From: Sipunculus nudus
Lineage: Eukaryota; Annelida; Sipuncula; Golfingiida; Sipunculidae
Length of the DNA stretch: 64,000 nucleotides
Direction of reading: 5' to 3'
NCBI GenBank assembly: GCA_026874595.1
Contig: CM049315.1
Coordinates: 12,278,664 to 12,342,663 of the forward strand
The notes beneath the pieces are model-generated. The model saw only the letters and a program-made list of their open reading frames with translations. It was not told the origin of the DNA and searched no databases. Below are positions 1-10,513 of the stretch, in pieces. Position 1 is the first letter of the stretch; every line of letters starts with the position of its first letter. Made by a program: the position numbers and the translations under genes.

Positions 1-515
1 ACCGATATACATCACATAGCTCAATCTTTTTTAATCTGATCAATGACATCTACCACCTTTTTTCTCACTCCTCCAATTCCTCTCATTCGATCTAACTTAT
101 CATTAAATATGCAATTCATATCTCCACCAATCAATATATTTTCATTGGCCTCTATATCTGTCTCACCAATTAACTGCAAAACATTATACTGTAAAATTCA
201 ATTTGAGACTTAACATTAATTTCGGGCATATAAATTCATCAATACATATCTAATTCCATTAATTTCCGCGTTAAGCATCAATAATCTCCCCTCTTTCTGA
301 ACTATATGCAAACATTTGAAATCCAGTGAATTTTTTATCAGGATAGCTACACCTTTGCTTTGATTTGTTCCATGGCACCAGAAAGCAGGACCTCCCCATT
401 CATTTTTCCATAAGTTTTCTACCGTGGCTGTGCTGTAAGTCTCTTGTAAAAAAATTATTTCTGATTTTTGCTGATATAACCATCCATATACACATTTTCT
501 CTTCTTATAATCATT
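1..515 (-). mobile_element. LINE (L1-like) endonuclease fragment, continues past window edge
   Basis: Reverse-strand translation gives an apurinic-endonuclease domain: KKRK..YGWLYQQKSEI, then LQETYS (catalytic Glu), ENLWKNEWGG, CHGTNQSKGVA, and near the edge GGDMN followed by NDKLDR. The same blocks in the same order occur in the LINE at 46650-51000 (ETYS, NIWKNEWGG, SHGSNHSRGVA), so both come from one LINE group. Stops and a frameshift after NLYARN show it is dead. Only the endonuclease part is inside the window. Confidence 0.85.
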
Positions 516-750
516 TAATATATATTACTTAAAGTTTACAAGAAATTTACATGATTTAACCTGCAAATTAAAAAAAATATAAAAAAATAGAGGTTGGGGA
601 ACGAAAAGTTCCTCAATTAGGACCCCGCGATTACCATTTCCTCAAAATGACAGCCCTTTGGCCATATTGGATGTCAGACTGGTCTGAAATATATCACCAC
701 AGAAAAAAATTAAAAGGGGCCCTCATACGCACCAATCATCCCTGTGAATT
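516..750. other. non-coding stretch
   Basis: AT-rich sequence between the LINE fragment and the hAT-like element. No exon, RNA gene or repeat is recognisable. Confidence 0.5.
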
Positions 751-804
751 CAGTGACGGATCCAGAAATACCAGAACAGAGGTTTGCTTGCGGTTGATGC
801 ATGG

Positions 805-807
<3 letters not shown>

Positions 808-874
<67 letters not shown>
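808..874. repeat. (TA)n microsatellite
   Basis: 67 bp of uninterrupted TA dinucleotide. Confidence 0.98.
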
Positions 875-880
<6 letters not shown>

Positions 881-969
881 CGTAGGCCTAATGTGTTCAA
901 CCTTTAAACAATATATTTTTTATTTTGCTTGTATGAATAAAATCTAGAACAATATTACTTTTGTCAAGT

Positions 970-1310
970 GAATAACAGGTAAACGGGGGAGAGGATGGGA
1001 GGGGGTCTCCCCTTCTGTATAAAGAAAATTTTTAAAAGTGCAATGTAAAGGGGTGGGGTGGGGGTGGGGCGCTCCCAATTCAGTATTATGGCCCGGCAGA
1101 GTGTTACAATGGTAAGACTCCCTCCCTCGGTATAGAAACATTTGGATGCTACCTTAATCACAGAGCTGTTTATTAATATTCTCATATTTTAAAATAAAGA
1201 TAGTCATAAAATATTGATAACTGTTAATGCAAGGGAATAGAAAAAAAACATATAACAAATGAAAAATAATTACGATAACCGGGAAAGAAATATTTCAAAT
1301 GACGATTATT
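970..1310 (+). repeat. dispersed repeat family R1, copy 1
   Basis: Alignable by eye with 16690-16775 plus 17268-17470: shared blocks include the GTCTCC..TATAA segment, TGCAATGTAAAG, the G run, TTATG.CCC..CAGAGTG, ACTCCCTCCCTC and GGATGCTA. Copy 2 is split by about 500 bp of other sequence. Confidence 0.7.
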
Positions 1311-1370
1311 ATAGCTCAACGGGAAGGGGGGGGGGGGGGGGTGTCCGCGCCCCCTCTGAATCTGCCACTG

Positions 1371-2759
1371 GAATTTTTCTCCTAGAGATATTGCGAGAGA
1401 AACGAAATCACCGATTGAGCTCTGTCGGCCTTACGGAATTCGGACATTTCTATAATTCGATAGGTTTATAGTCCTCATAGGCATGAATCCTCCCTATGTA
1501 GTCTGTTTGAGATATAGTGCGCACGAAAGAAAACGTCACTGACGAACGGAAGGACAACCCGGTCACTATAGTGCACCGCTTTTCAAGAGGGGCCCTAACT
1601 CGAAACCTAATGAATCCAAGCCTCCGCCCTTTCATTTATTCGGCCCATATTCCGAGGTTCATTAGTGCATAAGAGACTGAACAATTGTGAATATTCCTTG
1701 ATGATGTTCCTTTATCTGGATCATATTTTCATAATTTAAACATCAAAATATAATCGATTCTTCACTGGCCCATTCCCTTAATGCTTGAACATTTCACCAG
1801 ATTTCGTTCATGATTGCATAATTTATGTTGTGAATAAACATACAAACATATGTGCAGGGGCTTTACAGAATATGCTCCATCATCTAATCCCCAAGCCAAG
1901 AGTGTCCCTCGGCGTCATAGCATGCAGACTATAGAATGATATTAATTTATGGTACGGTGAAAATTAAACCCTTCATTTCTAACTTAATGCGAGAACATGA
2001 AAAAATGCCGCCTCTCTAAAACTACGGCGGATATGGATTTTTTTGGCACCATATAGGCAATGAAACTTAATTCTCTAAGGTTTATCCCCGGACGTACCCC
2101 ACTATTGCTATATTTGATTCGGTCACCTTCTATTGAAGGTCCTGTTAAATCTCTTTCGGAGTAGTGCTGATGGAAGATTTATGATTGCGCTGCCATGATA
2201 CAGTGCTAGCCCAGCCTGTCGTAACGATCGGTTGCTGTTTGTTATACGGGAGGAGTAGGAGGTCCCATGACTACTTCGGTGATTCTAGTGCCAACAGCGA
2301 TCTCCCATTATCATCTTTAGGAGTGTTTATTTCAGGTACAAGTATCCTTAAGGGCGAGTCAGCAGTGTCCTGTAAAGCTGCCTTCACACCTATATCCGTT
2401 TTTTTTTCTTCCATACCAGCACCAGCTTCCGTCATCCCTCATCCGTCATCCGTCGTCTCTGTTCACACCTACCCGCGATCTTTTCATCACCCTTGTTTAA
2501 TATGAATTACTGTAGTATTAACTCTTACGTAGATTTTGTTCTACCTTTTCCCACGTTTACATATGGGGTTTGTCCGAAGTGATATGTATTTAACTACCAT
2601 ACATATGAACTACCGTATATAAAACAAGTGACCCATGAGTCATGACGCTCAGCTGACTAGTTGGTATTGGCTAGAGTGTGATATTAGATGCATTATGTGA
2701 TCGGTACTGGTTGTCCTAAGGGCACAGTAAAGAAGCCTATAATTTACCCAAATAACTAG
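1371..2759. other. non-coding stretch
   Basis: No conserved exon seen. 2370-2480 is a simple pyrimidine-rich stretch with CATCC/CGTC repeats. The open frame at 2185-2505 shows no recognisable domain. Confidence 0.5.
1685..1850 (+). repeat. dispersed repeat family R2, copy 1
   Basis: Matches 51664-51825: shared TGAATATTCCTTGATGATGT, ATCGATTCTTCA.TGGCCCAT, ATTTC.T.CATGATTGC-like and TTGT.AA.AAAC.. blocks in the same order and orientation. Confidence 0.75.
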
Positions 2760-3660
2760 CTTCATGAACTGATAAAACCAGTCATGATCAATAAGCATAC
2801 ATGGTTTCAAGACATTAGAAAAAACTCCGGCTGAGAAACTATTATTATTGCGGTCATTTGACAGTCATGGAAATAGAGGGAAAAAATGCATAAAAATAGA
2901 AAAAAATAAGGTGGCGCCACCAGTCTTCATAAACCGATAAAACTAGCGATAATAAATAAGCAAACAAGGATTTTGAACACTAGATGAAACCACAGCTTAG
3001 AAACTGACATGTTTGCTGTCATTTGAAAGTCTCAAAAATAGAGAAAAAAAAATGTGTAAAAGGCACTAAGATACAGGTGTGTCACCAGGCTTCCTGAACT
3101 GATAAAACTAGTCATGATAAATAAGCATACCGGGTTTCAGGACACGAGAGGAAACTACGGCTGAGAAACTGACATGATTGCTGTCACGTGATGATCTGAA
3201 AAGAAGAGGAAACAATGCGGAAACAAAAGAAAAATACAGGTGGCGCCATCAGTCTATATGAACTGATTAAACTAGTCATGATCAATATTCATGCAGGGTT
3301 TCAAGGCAAACCATGCATTATTTGTTGAGATATTGGAGCTTTTGTATCAAAATTTACTGGAAAAAAATTATTTCTTGCTGAGGGGTCTAAACAAGCCGCG
3401 CAACTCGGAGAATATAAATTGCCTTGACCTAATTTTTGGTTTTCAAGGAAATTTTTCATGGACTTCCCTGGATGTCAAATTAAAGGATTCTAGGTCCAAC
3501 AGTAACGATTTGTGCCCTGTAACGGACGCCCGCTTCATTTGGAGGTCTCAAACAGAGAAAATAATGCGTAAAAATTAAAACAAAAATACAGCTGGCGCCA
3601 CCAGTCTACAGGAACTGATGAAACATTAAATGATCAATATACATGTGAAGAGTCATGGCG
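2760..3660 (+). repeat. degenerate tandem repeat, about 165-bp units
   Basis: Units are marked by GGTGGCGCCACCAGTC-like sequence near 2911, 3077, 3239 and 3591, followed by TGAACTGATAAAACTAGTCATGAT.AAT and later by GAGAAACTGACATG.TTGCTGTCA. Spacing is about 163-166 bp, then about 352 bp (two units or one with an insertion). The marker contains the palindrome GGCGCC. Confidence 0.8.
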
Positions 3661-4112
3661 ATCAAAGCATTACTTATTCAGACACTGGAGCTTTGGTATC
3701 AAATTTTTAATTAATTGGGGGTAGGGGGCCTTTTTACGAGAGCCAGACTGCAGGAACTGATGAAGCATTCCATGATCAAAAATCATGTAAAGAATCATGG
3801 AGATCAATGCAATAGTTATTCAGATACTGGAGCTCTTGTATCAAATTTAAAATTATTCGGGGGGGGGGGGGGATTACCTAAGAGCCCCACAGCTTGGATA
3901 GTATGGGTAACAGAAACCTAATTTCAAGTTTTAATGAAGATTTTTTTATGGACCTCTAATGATGTCAAGTAAGAAATACCTGGGTATTCTAACGGTAACG
4001 ATTTGTGCCCTGCTAAAGGACGGACGGCCCGACGACCGGACCGCCGGACGGAAGGATACAGACAAAGTCCCATCGCTATAGCTCAGATGACTTTAAGTCA
4101 GCTGAGCTAAAA
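3606..4112 (+). repeat. dispersed repeat family R3, copy 1 (palindromic tail)
   Basis: Two shorter related units (near 3612 and 3752: AGGAACTGATGAA.CATT..ATGATCAA) run into a tail with TTTTATGGACCTCTAATGATG, GTAACGATTTGTGCCCTG, a CGGACGGACGG-rich stretch and CTATAGCTCAGATGACTT / TAAGTCAGCTGAGCTAAAA. The tail recurs at 15060-15243. The last 30 bases can fold back on themselves. Confidence 0.75.
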
Positions 4113-4342
4113 CAACTGCCATAAAGACATCTGTGACTGATGACAGGTTCTAAAAAAAAAAGTATGGATTATATACCAAACCAAATATCAGCATTACGGC
4201 TAAATTGTATTGCAATATTAAAGTAAAAAGCATGTGTATACTAACATAATAAAGATTAACATGCTGGCCTCAAATTCCTATTTTAAAGTGCTTTACTTTA
4301 AGACATTTACGACTCTGTTCTGTGTTAAAAAAGACTGGGACT

Positions 4343-4612
4343 CGTAAGAGCCAAGTTGAACTCGAACAGTCAGGGGTAAACGCTCGGCGTTCTCCGCTGG
4401 CGACCAGGGTTCGATCCCCGGATATGAGAGTGGGTTGTGGTGGCCCGTCCCAGGCCGGTGGTTTTCTCCGGGTTCTCCGGTTTCCTCCACCTCTTAACTA
4501 CGGATATCCAGCCAGGGAAAGTGCCTAGATTAGTCATAATAACTATTTGTATGATCCATGTAAAACAAATGTCTATAAAAGACCTCAAGCACCCGGATGT
4601 ATAGGAACCCAA
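4343..4612 (+). mobile_element. tRNA-derived SINE
   Basis: GGTTCGATCCCCGG at about 4409-4422 is an excellent RNA polymerase III B box; the preceding 45-50 bases have a tRNA-like arrangement. It is followed by a GTGGTTTTCTCCGGG..CTCCGGTTTCCTCC segment that resembles a conserved SINE central domain, then an AT-rich tail. It does not fold into a full functional tRNA, so a SINE is the better reading. Confidence 0.65.
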
Positions 4613-5875
4613 ATATTACGGTAAATACAGGACAAAAAACATGTCATGCATATAACTTTCAAACAAATAAAGAAAAAAGGAATAATCAATTTTTTTGGAT
4701 ATCATGCTATAAAAAGAAAGGTATAATTCAATCCAAACTGAACATAAATAACTAAAACAACAAAGCTACTGTCATTAACATTTATTACATTCATTTACCA
4801 CATGGAGTGATATCGTCGGCACGAAACTTTTATACACACACAGGCGCAAAAATCGAGTCTGACCACATAGATTAACTTACAATATATATAACACTAACGG
4901 TTGTTGGATTCCAGGTAAGTAACAGGTAAGATAAAAGTGATTAATGAATATTAATACTGCTGCTTTAGCTGCATCGTCACATCATATTCGATGCTAATCA
5001 AACTTATGGAAATATATGTATATTTTTTTAAATACAACATTCACAGTCTCAAAGTTTACAGTATATGTCGAACAACAGCTAATTTACTTATCAAATCTAT
5101 TGAACGATTTTACATAAAATTCCACACCAGAGTGGTAGCCTTAAATTATAAAATTATAAAAAAATATAGTATTTGAAAATGATACTGATGTTTATAAATG
5201 TCGCATTTTCATTTGCATTGAATTGCAGATCTACAAGAAATCCTGCATGCATTTGATAACACAAACAAATTCCACAAACGACACCCGCTATAAGTTCCTT
5301 TATGTTGTATGTGCTTAAGTCCGGTGGTATATGACGGACAGTGTAAAATCTCGGAATCGCCGAGGCTAAACCTATCTCATCTCTTGAAGCATAAACCCCC
5401 AAGGGCACATCATTCAATTTGACTGATATTCAACCGAAAATTTCACAAGGCCCCTGTTATAATGAAAATTTCAGTACTTTCAATGTATATAATGGACAAT
5501 TAAAATGTCTCACTATATACTGAGGGAGTTGTATGATTTATGACTCAGGTAAGACAAGACAACACATAAATTTAGTTTATCTCCGAAAGATCTGCCAAAT
5601 TTGGAATAATAATAAAGCCAAAACAGGCTATACTGCCAGTCCTTGAGCTAAACAATTACCAACTGAATCACTTGTGCTAAATGCCACAAGATGCTAGATT
5701 ATCCCCGTCGGTAAATTAAATGTCTGAGGCTGGGCAGAAGCTACTTCATCTTCATACAGATGGCAAAGTTTTTTCAATGTTTTGGTGGAGGTAACCGCCT
5801 CCATTTTTTATGATTTCTTATCTAAGTCTTAATCTAAGTATGTACATCTGCATAGTTCTATTTCGGTTTTGGACT
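4613..5875. other. non-coding stretch
   Basis: AT-rich, no exon, no RNA gene and no clear repeat recognised. Confidence 0.5.
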
Positions 5876-6205
5876 ACGTGACAGGGCGGTAGCACTCGCT
5901 TCCTATCATGTTATGTTTGTATCCTGGTGTCACCCAGGCCTGTTGTCTACCGCACATGCGGGTCCTGGGTTTGTAATCATCCACATTGCTTGGTCATAAC
6001 ACCGAGGAACCCCAATAAGACGCACTTGAGTGACACACGGCTTTTGGGCACAACATTCCCATTGCCTGCAATGCGCTCAGTCTGGGTGGAGAATGGGGAT
6101 CGACCGTGAAAATCTCAACTCCTCGACTGAGTTTTGAATTAATGACCTCCCGGCCTGAATCCTGTGCTCAGCCTTTGAGTCACAGAAGCCGGTTGGTAAA
6201 CTGAT
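5876..6205 (-). mobile_element. possible SINE-like repeat
   Basis: On the reverse strand the head (about 6195 downward) has TGACTCAAAGGCTGAGCAC, similar to a tRNA A box, then GGTCATTAATTCAAAAC, a weak B-box match, followed by a GC-richer body unlike its AT-rich surroundings. Only one copy is visible here, so this is a suggestion. Confidence 0.35.
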
Positions 6206-7650
6206 GGCAAATTACTACTGAGAGACTTATGCCCAGTGCAATAGGGTGTACGCTCCCCAGGCAGCGGAAATCTTACGCTTCTAAAGAAGCAACTGATTTT
6301 CACGCTGCCTGCTTTGACGGTTTATGATATATTTAGACACCAGATGGCGGTTCGTTGTCGGCTGATAAAAACGTGCGTATGATGTGACAAGCAGCCAATC
6401 AGATGTCAATAAACAAACACGCCACAGCCATCCTCGCTCCGCCCATAGCTGCGCTTCAAGCGCCGATTGAAGACAAGTTTACGTTCGAATTTTAATTGCC
6501 CCCTCTGTATTCTCGCATCATCGACCGATTCGAATCTGACAGTATGACTGTGTTAGCGTAGCTATGTGTCTGGTGTCTGCAGAACTGAAACGAGCCAGCG
6601 AGGTGTCCACGCAGCCTTTGTTGTTACGTTTCGTTTGAATTACAGCTGACCAAAAGGGCATCCTATGTGCTCAAGGCCCTAAGTAAACCACGTCTGCGGC
6701 AATTCTCTCTGAGCCTGTGGCCTGTTCATTCGGTTACATGATTGGCTCCGTGTATTCCTCGCTTTGCCGTGTCTTCCAGCACAAGGTTTCATCTGATTGG
6801 ACAAAAGTACAGTGCTCCCCCTTGGTGTAGCAATTCAGGATACGAGGTCATAACAAACAGCGCTTACCATATAGGAAGTAGGCCTATAGTTAAAGCGCTG
6901 TGTAAAGAGCGTAAATAGGGTGGAGGTTTGAAAAAACTGATAGAGGCCAGTCCTAATCCCAGGACCACCATAGTGGACGAAGTAATCATACTAACCTACG
7001 CTCTTCCTGGTGTACGTGTTTTGGCCACGTGGGCTTTTTCATCGCCAAGGGATTGCGCATCGTTTCCTCAGGACTGTACAGTCCCTATTTCGACGAAACG
7101 AGCACCGTTAGGAACAATCAAACATGTGGGTTAATATTCACATGGATTTTCTTGTAACTAGAAACGGCAAACTCCCGCATGAGACTTTCGATAAAACAGC
7201 TTTTCGCCAGTGGCACAAAGTCTAGCCCAGTAAGGCCGCTTATTTGCAGCTTCACGGTATGACACAACATCCAACACTTAAATGGGCGACAGCATCAGAT
7301 GCGATAGTGCTACCGAAATACAATTTCAACATACTGGGTGAACCCCTGATTGATCTACACGAGTATGACACTACTTAGAGGAGCTGGTAAATTAATAACA
7401 TTTGCTTGTATTATCGTAAGGGATAGTCCAAGAGGTATTTATTATCACTCTTCTGCCACGCTGAAGGTAACGCATCTTTGCTGAGCCCGCGGTTGTGATT
7501 AGAACCAGTTAACACTCCGTGAGCAGTCTTACACGCTGGTTCTGCCAGCAAGTGGTTAGTTTAAAAACTTAATTACCAGATAAAAAGCAACATAACCTGC
7601 GAATAACTAGTTAGGCTATATAGACAGATGTCAGTCACTGTAGCTACGGC
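6206..7650. other. intergenic, downstream of the GPCR gene
   Basis: GC-richer than the surroundings between 6320 and 6800. No exon with splice sites or protein similarity recognised. Confidence 0.5.
7438..7443 (-). terminator. candidate polyadenylation signal of the GPCR gene
   Basis: AATAAA on the minus strand about 210 bases after the GPCR stop codon. Position is plausible; the hexamer alone is weak evidence in AT-rich DNA. Confidence 0.3.
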
Positions 7651-8088
7651 TTAAGATGCATTACTGACTGAAAAGGCAACAATCCGCATCTTTTCTTCTT
7701 GTACATAAAACAAAGCGTATATTTTCGGAACAAAAAGACACATCAGCGTGAGGGTGGAGTTGGCGAAGGCTGTAGCAGCAAAGACCGTCACCTTCTGCTC
7801 AGCCAACGAACCGATAAAGTACATAAGTATAAAGACAATCCACAGCATCAGGCCTCCATTCACGAGGAAAAAGATGAACCGCGACTCACTGAAGTTGTCC
7901 GGCAGACCCCTCGTCTTGAAGGCAAGGACACTGCATACCAGAAGTAACGCCAGGTTCACTAACAGCGGCGGGAGTTTGGCGCCTAGCGGATGGTCACAGT
8001 ACAGCTCCACGTATTTCTGAGAAGGGTAAGGCATGTTCCACAACACCACAGGGGGAACCACGCTGATTGTGGCCAGTATCACCAGAAC
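7651..8088 (-). CDS. class C (mGluR-like) GPCR, exon 2: TM5-TM7 and short tail
   Basis: Terminal exon. Acceptor TTTCTTGTTTCACCAG lies just upstream of 8088, phase 0, and continues the exon ending at 8459 inside TM5 (...SVQ / VLVILATISVVPP...). Content in order: rest of TM5 with the PP pair found in mGluRs, second extracellular loop, TM6, the third intracellular loop AFKTRGLPDNFSESRF (nearly the family consensus AFKTRNVPxNFNEAK, a G-protein contact), then TM7 ending in the class C motif VPKIY. The cytoplasmic tail after TM7 is only about 20 residues, far shorter than in vertebrate group I receptors, and has no Homer or PDZ-type motif that I can see. 145 codons plus stop. Confidence 0.93.
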   Translation of the reverse strand, partial: VLVILATISVVPPVVLWNMPYPSQKYVELYCDHPLGAKLPPLLVNLALLLVCSVLAFKTRGLPDNFSESRFIFFLVNGGLMLWIVFILMYFIGSLAEQKVTVFAATAFANSTLTLMCLFVPKIYALFYVQEEKMRIVAFSVSNAS

Positions 8089-8458
8089 CTGGTGAAACAA
8101 GAAAGGGACACGTTAAATGGTCAAATTAAAACATTTCATACCATATTAATGCATGATAATAAATAAATAAAAAATAATTTAAGAGATCTCCGTCCTGAAT
8201 GTATTATTTATCCTGTCTAGATTTCATCGACTTATAATTTATTGAATCTTTGTGATAAACACTCTTCTCCGTATTTGCAATGCCAAACAAATCATGTGAA
8301 ATGCCATTTTGAATTTTGCTTTGTATTTATCATTATGTTTTGAGCATTTTTTTAATATATCACTTATCTGACTTGTTCTCAAAGGGGTCATTAGGAAACA
8401 TGTTGTGTTATTAAAAATATTTTTTTATTTATTACTACATGTGTACGTTTTAACATAC

Positions 8459-10513
8459 CTGAACAGAAATTATAACCGACAGGAGAACGAGTTGACTTCG
8501 AGTACCGACCCACCGCGGAAGTCCAACCCCTCTCCTGCTGGCCGTGAACACCCGGTAGACTCGCTGTATCTTCAGGAGCAGCGTCCCGTAGATCAAGGTG
8601 AAGGTCACATGAAACAAGACGTAGCTGACGACACAGCTGGCCGTGCTTGGTTTCATGACGTGTGACACGATGTTGACGTAAGAGAGAAGCAAACCCAGCA
8701 GGATGATGAAACAGAGTTCCCGACTGGACGCTTTTACTAAACGCCGATTGCGGTACTTGGCAAAGATAAACATAACAGCCACCGTACATGCTGAGCCTAT
8801 GAACCCAACACAGAGTAACGTAATACCAAGCGCACTTCCGGTGTCCACGTAAAATGGCTCTATTGGTTCGCAAGTTTCGTGGGTTATTGCGTCAGGCCAC
8901 GTGTTTGGTGCACAATCTTTGCACTGTGTTTTGTTGTTTGCAAGATATTCTTTTGGTCGGCAGGGCTGACATGTCCAGCAACATGCCATATCTAAGTACA
9001 AATACACAGAATGGTCGTCACAGGGGTCGCTACAAGTCGATTTAGGTGGTTCCGTCGTATTGAAAGCATCCCACGTGACATTACCAACCATCGTTAAGTC
9101 ACCGCCATCTCTATCCCACATTGCTACAGTAATCACCTTGAAATCTTCCCCGATCTTTTGCAGTTGATGAATTATATATTTCCCATGCACGTCACCATTT
9201 TCGTCAAAACGGACTTGTCCGTCAGACCCCATAAATGACACATTATTCATAAATGTGACAAGTTTCTCACGTGTGACGCACTCGTAAAGATCGGCTGAAC
9301 TAGAAAACGGTGGAGTGCATGTCGCGTTGATGACGTCATGAAGGGCATGGCTGACGGCGTAGATCGCGTCAGAGTGGGCACTGCCCCAGGTAGCCCGTTT
9401 ATAGTCGGGTATTGAGCCCGCAGTGATGTTTTCTGGGCATGAATTTACGTATGATGAATTAAATCGACAGTTATATGTCTGCTCCCATACTTCAATCAAC
9501 CAGGGATTTTGTGTCTGGTTTGGAGTTAATTGTTCGTAAAAGTCATGGAACTCAGGTGTCTCCACGGTGAAGATGTCAACAGCAAATGCATTTAAGACAA
9601 TTTTTGCTTCGTCTGCAAAGTTCTCAAGTGGCACAGCTTCTGAAAGAACAAGTATAAACTTATGGAAGGCCTCGCGAATCTCAAGCGCGTCTACAACTTG
9701 TCTTACGATGCTGCCTTCAGCGAAAACAATTACAACACGGGCCCGTGGGCTTGAAATAAGTTTGTCTGCAACGTTTAAAAACACCTGACTTGTGGCGTCT
9801 TCATAAATCTGGGTTGTTACCGCAAGACATATATCATTTTCTGCCGCCAGGGTGCGTATTCTTGACGCTGCCCCAGTTCCATAAGGCCCCTCAGAGTATA
9901 CAAGCGATATATACTTCCAGTTGAAGTGCAATAAGAGGTCTATCATTGCCTCTGCCTGGTAGACGTCGGACTGGACGGTCCGAAAAAAAGTTGGGTATTT
10001 ATTTTTATCACTGAGGATGGGACTGGTGGCGGATGCACTCACCTGCGTGATGCTGAAGGATGCCAGCAGAGATGCTACTAACACGCTACTTGTGCTGAAA
10101 GATGCACCTAATACTGCCAGTACCGGTGCTGTGGTAGAATTGAACGCCAGCTCTGTATTGGGATGCAAGAACCTAAGAGTCTGAGCCAAAGCCACGCGAT
10201 CCCAACCACAGGTGTCTAAAATAAAATATCCAAGTTTTATCCAAGGAAGCACATCCGGGTCGTTGTTTATCTGCTCGACTGTGTAGGCCAGCATTTCTGA
10301 ATACTGCACGGACGCGTGCGATGAAATTGCTTCAGTGCATACAGCGCCATTGTTTCCCTTGCGATGAAATGGTAAAAGACTACCAATTATGATGTTGCCA
10401 GGTTTAGAGTAACTTTTGTATGGCCAACCAGGCGGAAACCGATATACGTCGTCCAGTATTATGGAATGATAACACAATGAAAGCAGCAAGAGATAAATTT
10501 GCACTAGCTTCAT
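8459..10513 (-). CDS. class C (mGluR-like) GPCR, exon 1: signal peptide, Venus-flytrap, Cys-rich domain, TM1-TM5 start
   Basis: Start chosen at the ATG at 10513 because MKLVQIYLLLLSLC is a good signal peptide; an in-frame ATG at 10585 would add 24 residues. Order (numbered from 10513): Venus-flytrap ligand domain about 25-480, nine-cysteine NCD3G domain about 494-550 (includes ACCWTCQPC), TM1-TM4 and most of TM5 about 556-685. Donor CAG/GTATGT at 8459/8458, phase 0; intron 370 bp. The membrane receptor should bind an amino-acid ligand and signal through G proteins. Pocket residues for the amino-acid backbone (Ser140, Thr163, Asp183, Tyr211, equal to mGluR1 S165, T188, D208, Y236) are kept, but the side-chain carboxylate contacts R78, D318, R323 and K409 are Gln/Tyr, Glu, Glu and Trp here. 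Likely a divergent, non-glutamate receptor. Confidence 0.95.

Larger units (their letters stand above)
751..1370. mobile_element. hAT-like non-autonomous element, candidate
   Basis: Left end reads CAGTGACGGATCCAG; the right end, reverse-complemented, reads CAGTGGCAGATTCAG, so the ends are imperfect inverted repeats of the CAGxGxC type typical of hAT elements. The interior holds a (TA)n tract, a G16 run and the repeat copy 970-1310. Flanks share only GAATT (743-750 versus 1371-1378), not a clean 8-bp duplication, so the call is tentative. No transposase is present. Confidence 0.5.

Noticed and set aside
2185-2505. 106-codon plus-strand frame
   Set aside because: Low-complexity Ser/Pro/His end from CATCC repeats, no domain and no convincing splice or start context.
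4343-4440. Genuine tRNA gene
   Set aside because: B box is good but the acceptor stem and anticodon arm do not pair convincingly, and SINE-like sequence follows.
8854-9788. Plus-strand frames within the GPCR exon
   Set aside because: Antisense shadows of a strongly supported coding exon.
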